Source of the DNA: Anaerolineales bacterium
GTDB taxonomy: Bacteria; Chloroflexota; Anaerolineae; Anaerolineales; Villigracilaceae
Direction of reading: 5' to 3'
Assembly (NCBI GenBank): GCA_016744335.1
Contig: JADGEO010000014.1
Span: forward strand, 1 to 64,000
DNA length: 64,000 nucleotides
Every line of letters starts with the position of its first letter. The stretch's first letter is position 1. Below the pieces are notes generated by a model that worked only from the letters and a program-made list of their open reading frames with translations, was not told where the DNA came from and did no database searches. A program made the position numbers and the translations under genes. Of the stretch, positions 9,389-17,653 are shown in pieces.

Positions 9389-11791
9389 TTATTCTGTGGG
9401 ATTTCCTAGCAATATTTCAGCAATTTCTTCCGCCAACTCAACATTATTCTCTTCTAGCAAAATTACCAAAGCTAGTGGAGTGCCTTGCCAGTTTAGGGGC
9501 GTGCCAGCCAGCAACCAAGTGGTATTTTCTTCTTCACTAGCGTCTACAAGTTGCCAATAAGCGCGTTCTTCTGTCGAAAAACTTTCCACTAAAAAATCAC
9601 TTTTTGCAGGGGGGAAAAGCTCAGTAGTTTCACCCAACGCAGGCAAAATTACCCATCCGCTTTGGGGTGTGTTTACGGCTAATGCCAAACGGGGTGCGGG
9701 GGCAATTCCTCCGTTGCTTAGTGCGCTGGCGAGCATTGCTACTTCAGCGGGGCTACCCTTTGCTACAGGAATGCGAAGGTCGGTAGATATTTTAGAGCTT
9801 TTCAAACCTTCTAAAATATTTACTTGCGGAAGTGGGTACGCGCCTTGTGTAGCTCGATTGAGTAGGGGAGAATCGTCATCTTTTAGGATGGATTCGTCAA
9901 GCAAACTTGCGTCAAAAGTAGGGTGGGATGCCATCACCAAAATTTCGCCGCTTTGGGCGTTGACGAGAACGACCGCGCCCCTATGCTCGCCGAGGCGTTG
10001 GTCAACATCTTCTTGGAGACGAGCATCGAGACTTAAGCGCACATCTAGCCCTGGAGGGGGTTGCCCATAAAGCAGATGGTGCCACCAAATTAATGAAGCA
10101 GGGTTGCCAGCTAAGCCGCGCAAATAGTCATCAAGAGCAAGTTCGATGCCAGCTTGTCCATAAGTGGGATTTGTATACCCAATAATGGGTGAAAGATTGG
10201 GGTATAGGTATTGGCGAAGAAACACATCATCATCTAGGCGTTCGTCTTCGAGTGGGTAAGGGCTAAGGCTCTCACTACGAGGTGTTGAGATATTTATAGG
10301 TGTATTATTTCTATCGAAAATTGTGCCGCGTTTAACGTATAAATCGGCTAGGGCGCGGCGAGGGTTGTCGGTGCGTGTAAGCAAATCGGGACCACGAACG
10401 ATTGCCCACCATCCATTAAGTAGGGCGGAGGAGAATAATCCTAGTATGAGGAGTGCGTATAGAAAATGATAGGGTTGCGGCTTAGGTAGGAGGGCGGGTT
10501 CTTCCATCTCGTTACTAATTTTCAGAAGCAAAAGGAGAGCAATATAAGAAGTTAGTAGAGAAGAACCACCATAAGAGATGAAGGGCAGGGTTACGCCTGT
10601 AAGAGGTAGGAGACGCAAGTTCCCACCGATAATAAGGAGGGATTGGACTCCAATATAAATCGTTAGCCCCGCAGATAATAATCGCGTGAAGCGGCTGGGA
10701 GCACGAAGGGCAGTGACCATGCCGCGGGTCAGGAAGATGCCGAGTAGGGCAAGCAATCCTAAAGTCCCCACGAGTCCAGTTTCTTCTGCTAGAGAGGTAA
10801 AAATAAAATCAGAGTGGGCAACGGGCACGAGGGTGGGCGATCCTATCCCGATTCCACGTCCCCATAAACCGCCGTTGGCGATTGCCATGAGGGATTGAAT
10901 AATCTGATAACCGCTTCCGCTTGGGTCATCCCACGGGGAAATCCAGATGGAGAGGCGGGTATGGATAATGTTGATGAAAAAGTATCCAAGTAGGGCAACT
11001 AAAATAAGACTCGCGGCGTTGATGAGTAGGACGCGTTTTCGTCCAATAGCAAGGTAGAGAACGCTGGCGTAGAGCATGATGAGGATAGATGCCGCACCGA
11101 GATCGCGCTGGGCGAGGAGTAAAAGCAGAGCGATGCCCGTAAGAAAAAGAGTGGGAAAGATGAGGGGGAAGGCCTTTTGGCGTTGCAGAGATGTGGTAGC
11201 AAGGTAGGCAGAGAGATAGATGACGAGAAGTAATTTGAGCGGTTCGGAGGGCTGTAGGTAGACGCCGCCGAATCCGAGCCAGAGATGGGGTTCTATGCCA
11301 AGTGGGTTTGTGCCAAAAATAAGTGTGAGGGCTGTGAGAATTAGCCCGCTGACAAGGAGTATATATTTATAGCGGCGCAAGCTGGGCAGTAGATTGCGCC
11401 ATTTAATGCCAATAATGAGAACGGTTATGCTGATAGTAAGCCAGAGAGTTTGGCGCATCCCAAAGGTGGGAGTGAGCCGCCAGATTGTGAGAAGTCCCCA
11501 TCCGCTGAGAAGGGATGCAATAGGAAAGAGGTAGCGGTCTCTATCGGGAAGATTCTTCTTGAGGTTTTTTTCTGCGAGGGTTGATAGGGCGAGCCAAGCG
11601 AAAAACCCCAGCCAGTGGGCGTGCCCATTGGCGTAGATATACTCCATATCCCAATTGCGGGCTTGCACCGCGGGTGAGAGAGACAATATAAGGCTATAGA
11701 GGGCGAGGAAGAGGGCTGATAGCCAATGTAGAATGTTGAATTTAGAATGCAGAATATGATTCCCAATACTTTTCCTTTTTATATTCATCAT
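9389..11791 (-). CDS. RodA/FtsW-type (SEDS) glycosyltransferase fused to a degenerate penicillin-binding domain
   Basis: An 800-residue fusion. Residues about 20-425 form a multi-pass SEDS protein with the family signature, including the catalytic-type Asp at D328 (AHSDFIFTSLAEE) and the LPFISYGGSS motif near 402-411. SEDS proteins polymerise lipid II into glycan strands. After one more membrane segment (about 443-463), residues about 485-795 resemble a class B penicillin-binding protein: RGTIFDRN, a short pedestal, and GAVVLVNAQSGEILVMASHPTFD. The transpeptidase core is broken. The SxxK site is absent where NRATQGAYPLPQVNIL stands (about 645-660), and no convincing KTG is visible. Known class B PBPs are separate partners of SEDS proteins; here the partner looks like a non-catalytic activator. 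It lies 21 bases after mtnP and downstream of two FHA genes. Confidence 0.88.
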   Translation of the reverse strand: MMNIKRKSIGNHILHSKFNILHWLSALFLALYSLILSLSPAVQARNWDMEYIYANGHAHWLGFFAWLALSTLAEKNLKKNLPDRDRYLFPIASLLSGWGLLTIWRLTPTFGMRQTLWLTISITVLIIGIKWRNLLPSLRRYKYILLVSGLILTALTLIFGTNPLGIEPHLWLGFGGVYLQPSEPLKLLLVIYLSAYLATTSLQRQKAFPLIFPTLFLTGIALLLLLAQRDLGAASILIMLYASVLYLAIGRKRVLLINAASLILVALLGYFFINIIHTRLSIWISPWDDPSGSGYQIIQSLMAIANGGLWGRGIGIGSPTLVPVAHSDFIFTSLAEETGLVGTLGLLALLGIFLTRGMVTALRAPSRFTRLLSAGLTIYIGVQSLLIIGGNLRLLPLTGVTLPFISYGGSSLLTSYIALLLLLKISNEMEEPALLPKPQPYHFLYALLILGLFSSALLNGWWAIVRGPDLLTRTDNPRRALADLYVKRGTIFDRNNTPINISTPRSESLSPYPLEDERLDDDVFLRQYLYPNLSPIIGYTNPTYGQAGIELALDDYLRGLAGNPASLIWWHHLLYGQPPPGLDVRLSLDARLQEDVDQRLGEHRGAVVLVNAQSGEILVMASHPTFDASLLDESILKDDDSPLLNRATQGAYPLPQVNILEGLKSSKISTDLRIPVAKGSPAEVAMLASALSNGGIAPAPRLALAVNTPQSGWVILPALGETTELFPPAKSDFLVESFSTEERAYWQLVDASEEENTTWLLAGTPLNWQGTPLALVILLEENNVELAEEIAEILLGNPTE

Positions 11792-11812
11792 TCCACATTC
11801 ATCCTTCTGAGT

Positions 11813-12676
11813 TTATAAGTATTTTCCCACCAATAAATCTAGTCGTTCTCGCGTTTCAGAGAGAATAACGCGCGGCTGGGTAATAATTGCATCCGCAAGT
11901 GCGTTTTCACATCCACAATCTCGATGCGATGTATAGGCGCGGGCTAAATTGCGAATGGCTTCTTGCGCGACTTGCGTGTTTTCTTGAATAATTTTGACGA
12001 CCATATCTACCGTTACTGGTTCTTCGCTGATACGCCAAACATCATAATCGGTGACGTGTGCCATCACACCGTAGCAAATTTCTGCCTCTCTTGCGAGAAA
12101 GGCTTCGGGGGCAGTGGTCATGCCAACAATAGACATATCCCAAGCGCGGAAAGTATTAGATTCTGCACGTGTTGAAAAACGAGGCCCCTCGATGGTGATA
12201 AAAGATCCGCCCTCATGAACGATTGCGCCAGTTTTTTGAACAGATGAGGCTATTTTGGCAGAAAGCTCAGAGCAAAACGGGTCTGCTACGTCAATATGAG
12301 CGACAAGTCCGTCTTCAAAAAAAGTTCTTTTGCGGTCTTTTGTCATATCGAAAAGCTGGTCGGGGACGACAATCTCACCGGGGGAATAATCTTCACGTAA
12401 AGAGCCACAGGCATTTACACTAACAATTTTTTCTACGCCGAGCGATTTTAGGGCATAGATATTGGCACGATAATTCACATCACTGGGGTTGATGTGATGT
12501 CCAATGCCATGCCGTGCTAAAAATGCGATAGGTTGTCCTTCTAAAGTTCCTACGATTATAGGCGCGCTGGGGTCACCAAAAGGCGTTGCGATAATGTGCT
12601 CTTCGGTATCTTCAAGCCCCTTCATGGCGTATAAACCTGAACCGCCGATAATGGCAAGTGAAATTTTGTTGGGCAT
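11813..12676 (-). CDS. mtnP: S-methyl-5'-thioadenosine phosphorylase
   Basis: A purine nucleoside phosphorylase family member of 287 residues, the usual MTAP length. Evidence includes the N-terminal IIGGSGLYAM, the phosphate-site region FLARHGIGH, NACGSLREDYSPGEIVVPDQLFD, and the purine-binding EGPRFSTRAES and MTTAPEAFLAREAEICYG. It splits methylthioadenosine from polyamine or ethylene-type SAM use into adenine and methylthioribose-1-phosphate. The gene sits inside the FHA/RodA cell-wall block on the same strand, 21 bases before rodA, which may be simple co-transcription. A GGAA stretch precedes the start. An inosine or adenosine phosphorylase activity cannot be excluded from sequence. Confidence 0.92.
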   Translation of the reverse strand: MPNKISLAIIGGSGLYAMKGLEDTEEHIIATPFGDPSAPIIVGTLEGQPIAFLARHGIGHHINPSDVNYRANIYALKSLGVEKIVSVNACGSLREDYSPGEIVVPDQLFDMTKDRKRTFFEDGLVAHIDVADPFCSELSAKIASSVQKTGAIVHEGGSFITIEGPRFSTRAESNTFRAWDMSIVGMTTAPEAFLAREAEICYGVMAHVTDYDVWRISEEPVTVDMVVKIIQENTQVAQEAIRNLARAYTSHRDCGCENALADAIITQPRVILSETRERLDLLVGKYL

Positions 12677-12780
12677 TTGATTTTCCTTAAATTTGACAAT
12701 TTAGTGCAGACTTGCGAGTAATAATGCACCCATTGATACAATTTTATCGCAGAATGAGAATGGTGTAAGTGAGGGAATTG

Positions 12781-13239
12781 CTAAATTCTTTGGGTCGTTG
12801 GCGATAAATCTGCCATGGCAAGATACACTTTAATTGGCACTTTGCCGCAATGGATTTGATCATTATTAATGATAATTGTGGGCGTTTCTACGTCATCGTC
12901 GTTAAGTGTTGTGCCGTTTGTAGAGCCTAAATCGTCTAGCCACCACTGTCCGTGGTGATAAGCTAAACGAGCATGGTGCGCAGAAACCGTTTCATTTTCG
13001 AGATAAATATCACTGTGTGGATCGCGTCCTAAAGTGATTTCAGGGTTTCTAAAATGTTTTGTTTTTTTCTGCCCCTTGTGATTTAAATAAGAAAGGGATA
13101 AGGGAGGTGTTTTGCGCGTGGCTAATAATTCGCTTTCAAGTTTAAAGCTTCGCCATAAAAACAAAAACGCCCAGCCTATAAAAGCATATAGACTGAGAGT
13201 CATTCCGAAGCGTAGAATTAGCAAAAATGGAGCACTCAT
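12781..13239 (-). CDS. Membrane-anchored FHA-domain protein (FhaB-like)
   Basis: A 152-residue protein. One N-terminal membrane segment (about 8-30) is followed by a linker and a C-terminal forkhead-associated domain (about 65-142). The domain has the hallmark GRDPHSDIYL, SAHHARL and DLGSTNGT motifs that bind phosphothreonine peptides. Size and architecture match actinobacterial FhaB (FipA), which links phosphorylation to the divisome and cell-wall machinery. Its start codon shares one base with the stop of the upstream FHA gene (TAATG), so the two are coupled. No Ser/Thr kinase gene lies in this window, so its phosphorylated partner is unknown. Confidence 0.85.
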   Translation of the reverse strand: MSAPFLLILRFGMTLSLYAFIGWAFLFLWRSFKLESELLATRKTPPLSLSYLNHKGQKKTKHFRNPEITLGRDPHSDIYLENETVSAHHARLAYHHGQWWLDDLGSTNGTTLNDDDVETPTIIINNDQIHCGKVPIKVYLAMADLSPTTQRI

Positions 13240-14057
13240 TAGTCTTTTTTATTATCGAGTCTTCCTGTAGAGTGTAGTACTGCCGTCTCGCGATTTGCTG
13301 AAGCCGAATTGTTATTAAAAGGGGTGGTCTCTCGGAGGTCTGATCGGTGCGGGGGATTATCTTGCCCATAAATCAACGGTACACCAGCTAGAGAAATTAC
13401 ATCACCAGGATAAAGCACAGACTGATGTGAACGCTGGCTATTTACATAAGTTCCCCCCGTAGAGTTGAGATCAAAAATAACAAAATGTCCATCTACCGCT
13501 CTTAACTGAGCGTGATTACGAGAAACGCGAGGGTCATCAATCGTAAGGGTGTTTTCCATGCGCCGCCCAATATCAACTACAGATTTCTGTAAAGGAAAAA
13601 CCTTAGTCCCGTGAATAATAAGAAAAGCGTTATTAGGGATATTTTCAGTACCTTCTTTTTTTTGTGTATTCATGCCTTTTGTATCCGCAATATCATTCAT
13701 CTCTTGAGAGATAAGAATTTTGATTTCATCATCATTTAATTCTGAGTCGGTAGCAAGTGAAAAAGAGAGCGGTGCGGTGAAGTCTAAATTAGCCTCATCT
13801 GCGCTATCTTGTAGCATTTGCTTAAAACTTTCAATTAACTCAGAATTATTTTTCCATTCAGCAACTAAATCAGGGTGTGCTACAAGCGTATAAGCATGTG
13901 GGACAACTTTTTTTCCTTCTTTTTCAGTGAGATTGTTTTGTACCGCCATTGCCAATTGCTGCGCAACTTTATTTTCCTTTTTTGTGAGAGGAAGATATTT
14001 AGGTAAATGTACCTCAATGAGTGTCTCTAAGCGTTTTTCAAATTCTTTCATCTTCAT
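13239..14057 (-). CDS. DUF3662/FHA-domain protein (FhaA-like)
   Basis: A 272-residue soluble protein. The N-terminal part (about 1-115) matches the DUF3662 pattern found in actinobacterial FhaA: a KRLETLIEVHLPK helix, then a VPHAYTLVAHP strand. An FHA domain follows a Lys/Glu-rich linker (about 155-245), with DIGRRMENTLTIDDPRVSRN, HAQL and DLNSTGGTYVN. FHA domains bind phosphothreonine; FhaA binds phosphorylated MviN in mycobacteria. A clear SD (AGGGTGA) precedes the ATG. It is the first gene of the minus-strand block fhaA, fhaB, mtnP, rodA-PBP. The FHA signature has Gly-Gly (STGGTY) where Asn-Gly is common, which is seen in some members. Confidence 0.87.
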   Translation of the reverse strand: MKMKEFEKRLETLIEVHLPKYLPLTKKENKVAQQLAMAVQNNLTEKEGKKVVPHAYTLVAHPDLVAEWKNNSELIESFKQMLQDSADEANLDFTAPLSFSLATDSELNDDEIKILISQEMNDIADTKGMNTQKKEGTENIPNNAFLIIHGTKVFPLQKSVVDIGRRMENTLTIDDPRVSRNHAQLRAVDGHFVIFDLNSTGGTYVNSQRSHQSVLYPGDVISLAGVPLIYGQDNPPHRSDLRETTPFNNNSASANRETAVLHSTGRLDNKKD

Positions 14058-14130
14058 AAAAAATCACCCTTTCTACCCTCTATTATAGAATCGGATTATC
14101 ATTAATGCAAGTGCAAATTTTGACATGTTA

Positions 14131-14166
14131 TTGTAATACGACTTTTTCAGTGCTATCATTAGCTCT
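14131..14166 (+). promoter_or_regulatory. Candidate promoter giving a leaderless glycerate kinase mRNA
   Basis: TTGTAA (14131-14136), a 17-base spacer and TATCAT (14154-14159) end seven bases before the ATG at 14167. No Shine-Dalgarno is visible. The expected transcription start falls at or next to the start codon. Confidence 0.5.
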
Positions 14167-15489
14167 ATGATTTTAGAGTTAAGAAGTTTAGAAAAATGCG
14201 ATTCGGCAGATTCTGTCCGACAGATTTTGCGCGCTGCACTCAAAGCGGTTGCCCCAGCAGATGCCGTCATGCGCCGCTTCGCGCGTGACCCGAACTTGCT
14301 ACGTGTTAATGGGCAGGAGTACCGGCTAAAAGAGATTGATGCAATCTATCTTATCTCGGTCGGTAAAGCCGCTATTGCAATGGCAGACGCGGCATCAACT
14401 ATTTTGGGAGAATCTCTCACTGCTGGAATTGTCGTCTCCAAAGGAGCTTATCGAGACGATAAGCAGAAAAAGCCATTAAAGTATATCACTGCCTCCCACC
14501 CCGTCCCAGATGACCGTAGTCATGAAGCAGGATTGGAGATACTCGCTTTTTTAGAGAAAACGACAAGTAAAGACTTGGTTATCTTTCTCATCTCTGGTGG
14601 TGGCTCTGCGCTAATGACCGCACCAGTGAATGGCATTTCTTTAAGAGATATGGAAATTCTGACCTCGCTATTGCTAGGCAGTGGTGCACGGATTGACGAA
14701 ATCAATACTCTTCGCCGCGCCTTAGACTGTGTTAAAGGGGGCGGCTTGGCTAAAAGTGCCTTCCCTGCCCAAGTAGCCACTTTAATTCTTTCAGATGTTG
14801 TTAATTCTCCTCTTGAGGCAATTGCTTCTGGTCCTACGGTTCCTAATCCTACCAGCAATAAAGATGCGCTTGCTGTGCTAAAAAAATATAATTTGCTTTC
14901 TCAAGCACCGCCAGCCATTGTAAATACTTTAGAAAAAAAAGATAGCTTTGTCGATGATAAGGTATTTTCAAGGGGAAATACAGCAATAATTGGAAGTAAT
15001 CTTATCTCGGCAAAAGCTGCCCAAAAAGAAGCCCAAGGTGAAGGGTTTAAGACTCAGATAATCACTACCTCTCTCCAAGGAGAAGCATGTAAAGTCGGGA
15101 AGGAATTAGCACAACGCCTTCGCCATGAAAAAACTGAAACGCCATTTTGCCTTATTTTCGGCGGAGAAACGACCGTTACTTTGAAAGGTGCAAAGGGTAA
15201 AGGAGGACGCAATCAAGAGGTAGCTCTCTCAGCAGTGCACGAGCTATCAGGTACGGAGAAACTCATGCTGATTACCCTCGCCACAGATGGAGAAGATGGG
15301 CCAACTGATGCGGCGGGTGCGGTAGTAACAGGTGAAACTCTTATTCGTGCGGAGAAACTAGGCTTGAGTGTAGATGTGCATCTTGAAGAACACAACGCCT
15401 ATCCCTTTTTTGATGCGTTGGGTGATTTGATTAAAATAGGCTCTACGGGAACAAATGTTAACGACTTAACTTTTTTATTGGGATTCTGA
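14167..15489 (+). CDS. Glycerate 2-kinase (MOFRL family)
   Basis: A 440-residue enzyme of the DUF4147/MOFRL type that phosphorylates D-glycerate to 2-phosphoglycerate. Signatures include the N-terminal YLISVGKAAIAMADAA, the SGGGSALM nucleotide loop, NTLRRALDCVKGGGLAK, LILSDVVNSPLEAIASGPT, FGGETTV and the terminal KGGRNQEVALSA with ATDGEDGPTDAAGA. Length is typical. It would feed serine, glyoxylate or glycolate carbon into glycolysis. The gene stands alone and diverges from the fhaA block. No SD is present, and a -10-like box ends seven bases before the ATG. Some relatives are annotated as hydroxypyruvate reductase (TtuD); kinase activity is the better-supported call. Confidence 0.9.
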   Translation: MILELRSLEKCDSADSVRQILRAALKAVAPADAVMRRFARDPNLLRVNGQEYRLKEIDAIYLISVGKAAIAMADAASTILGESLTAGIVVSKGAYRDDKQKKPLKYITASHPVPDDRSHEAGLEILAFLEKTTSKDLVIFLISGGGSALMTAPVNGISLRDMEILTSLLLGSGARIDEINTLRRALDCVKGGGLAKSAFPAQVATLILSDVVNSPLEAIASGPTVPNPTSNKDALAVLKKYNLLSQAPPAIVNTLEKKDSFVDDKVFSRGNTAIIGSNLISAKAAQKEAQGEGFKTQIITTSLQGEACKVGKELAQRLRHEKTETPFCLIFGGETTVTLKGAKGKGGRNQEVALSAVHELSGTEKLMLITLATDGEDGPTDAAGAVVTGETLIRAEKLGLSVDVHLEEHNAYPFFDALGDLIKIGSTGTNVNDLTFLLGF

Positions 15490-15586
15490 TAGATATCGAT
15501 TCTTTACGCTTTTCGCCGCAGAAATGCTCAGATTTTAGCACGCAAGCTAAAAACACGCGCACGTAGCTGAATATCTCGTCCCATCT

Positions 15587-16171
15587 TTAAATTCTTTTAT
15601 TGCAATTCGGGCAAATTGTCTTGTCTTCTGATACCACATAGCCGCAACTTAAGCAGGTTTTTGGTTGAGATTCTCCAAGCGGCGCACCGCAAGCAACGCA
15701 ATTTGATTCCCCAACAGGGTTGGCGGCTTCGCAGTATTCGCAAGTGAGTCGCCGTAATTTTTCTGAAATCTCGTGGGATGCCCCCGCGGCATGAGCCGCT
15801 TTTGTGATTACCTCCCAAACATCGTCATCTAGCTGTAAGTTTTCAATATCTTGAGCAATATCATCAAGGCGATGCAATAAGTTAAAAGGATTTCGGAAAG
15901 TTGCCCAAGCACTTTCCCCTAAACTTGCCATAATGCCTAGTGTACTTTGCTTTCCAAGTTGCACTAAAACGCCATCGGTGACTTTTTGGATATTAATGGT
16001 TAGCGCAGTGTGCCCACCAGAGCGCGCTAACGGGCGAGATGATATTTGTACGGTCATTTTATCGCCGGAGCCAGCTATCTTAGTAAATAGGTTGCTACGG
16101 TTAAAGGCGGCACTCAATGTGTGGGCTAAGTCGATAGGTGTTAAGTCTCCGTGAAAGATTTGTTTTTCCAT
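15587..16171 (-). CDS. Protein with two C-terminal zinc ribbons, function unknown
   Basis: A 194-residue protein not assigned to a function. The N-terminal 135 residues look like a compact alpha/beta domain (HGDLTPIDLAHTLSAAFNR, then beta strands). The C-terminus carries two treble-clef style ribbons: CEYC...CVACG (about 144-163) and CLSCGY...CPNCN (about 173-192), each with four cysteines in the right spacing for one zinc. Such double-ribbon tails are common adaptor modules. It is convergent with glycerate kinase. TATAAT lies seven bases before the ATG on the minus strand with no SD, so the message may be leaderless. Confidence 0.75.
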   Translation of the reverse strand: MEKQIFHGDLTPIDLAHTLSAAFNRSNLFTKIAGSGDKMTVQISSRPLARSGGHTALTINIQKVTDGVLVQLGKQSTLGIMASLGESAWATFRNPFNLLHRLDDIAQDIENLQLDDDVWEVITKAAHAAGASHEISEKLRRLTCEYCEAANPVGESNCVACGAPLGESQPKTCLSCGYVVSEDKTICPNCNKRI

Positions 16172-16184
16172 ATTTTAGATTATA
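16172..16184 (-). promoter_or_regulatory. -10 box directly before the zinc-ribbon gene
   Basis: A perfect TATAAT (complement of 16179-16184) ends seven bases before the ATG at 16171. No SD and no convincing -35 are visible. It is compatible with a leaderless mRNA. Confidence 0.4.
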
Positions 16185-16220
16185 ATCGGATTTGTTGACT
16201 TTATGGAAAAGTAGAAATGG

Positions 16221-16246
16221 AGTCCGAAGTCTCCAGACTTCGGACT
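16221..16246. repeat. 26-bp palindrome with 12-base arms (CCGAAG type)
   Basis: AGTCCGAAGTCT, two bases CC, then the exact reverse complement AGACTTCGGACT. It lies in the 327-base gap between the zinc-ribbon gene and the SH3 gene and shows no T run. Arm and spacer lengths match the GCGCAAGAT-type palindromes elsewhere in the window. Confidence 0.7.
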
Positions 16247-16363
16247 ATAGCGTCCTCTTGTGTAAGTGTGCTCTGACCGCTGGTGACAGAAGATAGAGAA
16301 CTTTTGCAAGAAGTCTAATGTAATTTCTACCTACTCATCAGCTTTAAGATTTCTAGTAATACA

Positions 16364-16430
16364 CTCACACAAAGACCTTAAAACACAAGGTTTTTAAGGT
16401 TTTCTTAGCGACTTTGTGGTTTTGCGTGAG
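16364..16430. repeat. Long imperfect inverted repeat
   Basis: CTCACACAAAGACC on the left is mirrored by GACTTTGTGGTTTTGCGTGAG on the right, with an inner CCTTAAAA/TTAAGG pairing. It fills the second half of the gap before the SH3 gene. The rest of the gap (16172-16498) holds the 26-bp palindrome and no gene that I can see. Confidence 0.55.
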
Positions 16431-16498
16431 ACTTAAATATATTTTTATTCAAAGTGATGTATAGCTAGATGTAACTGTATAAGGAAGTTCTAAAGAAT

Positions 16499-17119
16499 AT
16501 GACTCGTTTTAAAATAAAGATATCTATTTGGGTTTTCTTGGCTCTTGCTATTTTGGGATTGATTTTTTCTATGCCCGTCTCTGAGCAGGCACAAGCCCAA
16601 CAGCCCACAGGGGCTATTGCTACTGTTACAGGTACGCCATCGGGTGCAATTGTTACTGTTAATGCCGACCAGCAATTTGTTAATGTGCGCTCAGGTCCTA
16701 GCTCTTATTTTTATCCGAGAGTTGGCATTTTGGTTACAGGGGAAACAGCCGCCGCATTAGGACGTTCTCCTGGTGGTGACTGGATAATGATTGGCTATAT
16801 TGGGGCACCAGGTAATGTGGGTTGGGTTTATGCCCCCAATGTTTCTTTGCTGGCACAAGAGTATTTGACCGTAGTTGACGCCCCACCTACACCAACACCT
16901 TTATCTACCCCCACAATTGACCCAACCTTAGCCGCCGCTTTTATTATTCCTGAAACACCAACACGATTGCCCACCTTTACGCCGCCCGCGCCCTTGGCAA
17001 TTCCTACCTTTTTAGATGAATCTGTAGTCAATACGAGCCGTTTTCCAATGGGGTTGGCGATTTTTGGCTTGGGGTTTATTGGTTTGTTGGGCGCAATAAT
17101 TTCTATGATAAGACGATGA
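16499..17119 (+). CDS. Secreted SH3-domain protein with C-terminal membrane anchor
   Basis: A 206-residue surface protein. A signal peptide (about 1-32, ending near QAQAQQ) is followed by a bacterial SH3 domain (about 50-120) with VNVRSGPSSYFYPRVG, GETAAALGRSPGGDWIMI and GWVYAPNVSL. After a Thr/Pro-rich linker there is a C-terminal membrane helix (about 180-203) ending in Arg-Arg. SH3b domains usually bind cell-wall peptides or glycans, so it may be a wall-binding or sensing protein. The TPTP linker looks like a spacer through the envelope. A SD (AAGGAAG) sits upstream. No enzymatic domain is present, and the partner is unknown. Confidence 0.8.
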   Translation: MTRFKIKISIWVFLALAILGLIFSMPVSEQAQAQQPTGAIATVTGTPSGAIVTVNADQQFVNVRSGPSSYFYPRVGILVTGETAAALGRSPGGDWIMIGYIGAPGNVGWVYAPNVSLLAQEYLTVVDAPPTPTPLSTPTIDPTLAAAFIIPETPTRLPTFTPPAPLAIPTFLDESVVNTSRFPMGLAIFGLGFIGLLGAIISMIRR

Positions 17120-17145
17120 AAAACGCAAGATTTATCTTGCGCTAC
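17120..17145. repeat. Dispersed palindrome, GCGCAAGAT family, copy 1
   Basis: CGCAAGAT, TT, ATCTTGCGCTAC just after the SH3 gene. The right arm is complete; the left arm has lost its outer four bases. Other copies lie at 26971-26996 and 57792-57817. Confidence 0.7.
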
Positions 17146-17151
17146 GATATT

Positions 17152-17190
17152 AAAACAAAAAACCTGAGCTATGCTCAGGTTTTTTGTTTT
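17152..17190. terminator. Bidirectional terminator between SH3 gene and Fe-S carrier gene
   Basis: A 17-base perfect stem has core CCTGAG/CTCAGG, a CTATG loop, and A and T runs forming its base. It serves both convergent genes. Confidence 0.85.
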
Positions 17191-17206
17191 AGGTCAATAA
17201 ATAAGC

Positions 17207-17587
17207 TTAGCTACAACTGCCACCGTCTCCGCAAGAATTTGCTTCGTCATTGTTGCCACAACCACAACCGCCATGTTCAGTTTGAGGCGCGTTAATCACA
17301 AAACCAGTACCTTTTTGTGGGTCATTTATAAAGTCTACGCTTGCGCCACGCGTATATTCGAGTGATTGGTGGTCAACAATAATTTTGACACCATCGGTCT
17401 CAATAGTGGTGTCTGTATCTTTGATATTATCATCTAGTGCCATACCAAATTGCACGCCACTACACCCGCTACCAGAAACATAAATGCGTAAACCGTGCCC
17501 ATCCATGCCTTTTTCGTCAATAATATCTTGCACCGCTTTAGCGGCGGCGGGTGAAATTTTAATAACTTCTTCTGCTTCTTTTAGCAT
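17207..17587 (-). CDS. A-type iron-sulfur carrier (HesB/IscA/ErpA family)
   Basis: A 126-residue protein. It has the conserved core ISPAAAKAVQDII, the first cysteine in GSGCSGVQFGMAL and the C-terminal pair in GGCGCG, the three ligands that hold a transient Fe-S cluster. The family delivers clusters to apo-proteins such as aconitase or IspG. The tail after GGCGCG is unusual: a further 15 residues rich in Asn, Gly and Cys (SCGDGGSC) that could supply extra ligands. A SD (AGGAGCAAATA) precedes the start. No other isc or suf gene is in the window. Confidence 0.9.
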   Translation of the reverse strand: MLKEAEEVIKISPAAAKAVQDIIDEKGMDGHGLRIYVSGSGCSGVQFGMALDDNIKDTDTTIETDGVKIIVDHQSLEYTRGASVDFINDPQKGTGFVINAPQTEHGGCGCGNNDEANSCGDGGSCS

Positions 17588-17653
17588 TATTTGCTCCTAT
17601 TTCTTTATATTCGGACAGATACTATCAGGATTGTTTATCCCTGTCAATAAAAA

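Noticed and set aside
15533..15556. Terminator after the glycerate kinase gene
   Set aside because: TTTTAGC/GCTAAAA forms only a weak seven-base AT-rich stem with no T run.
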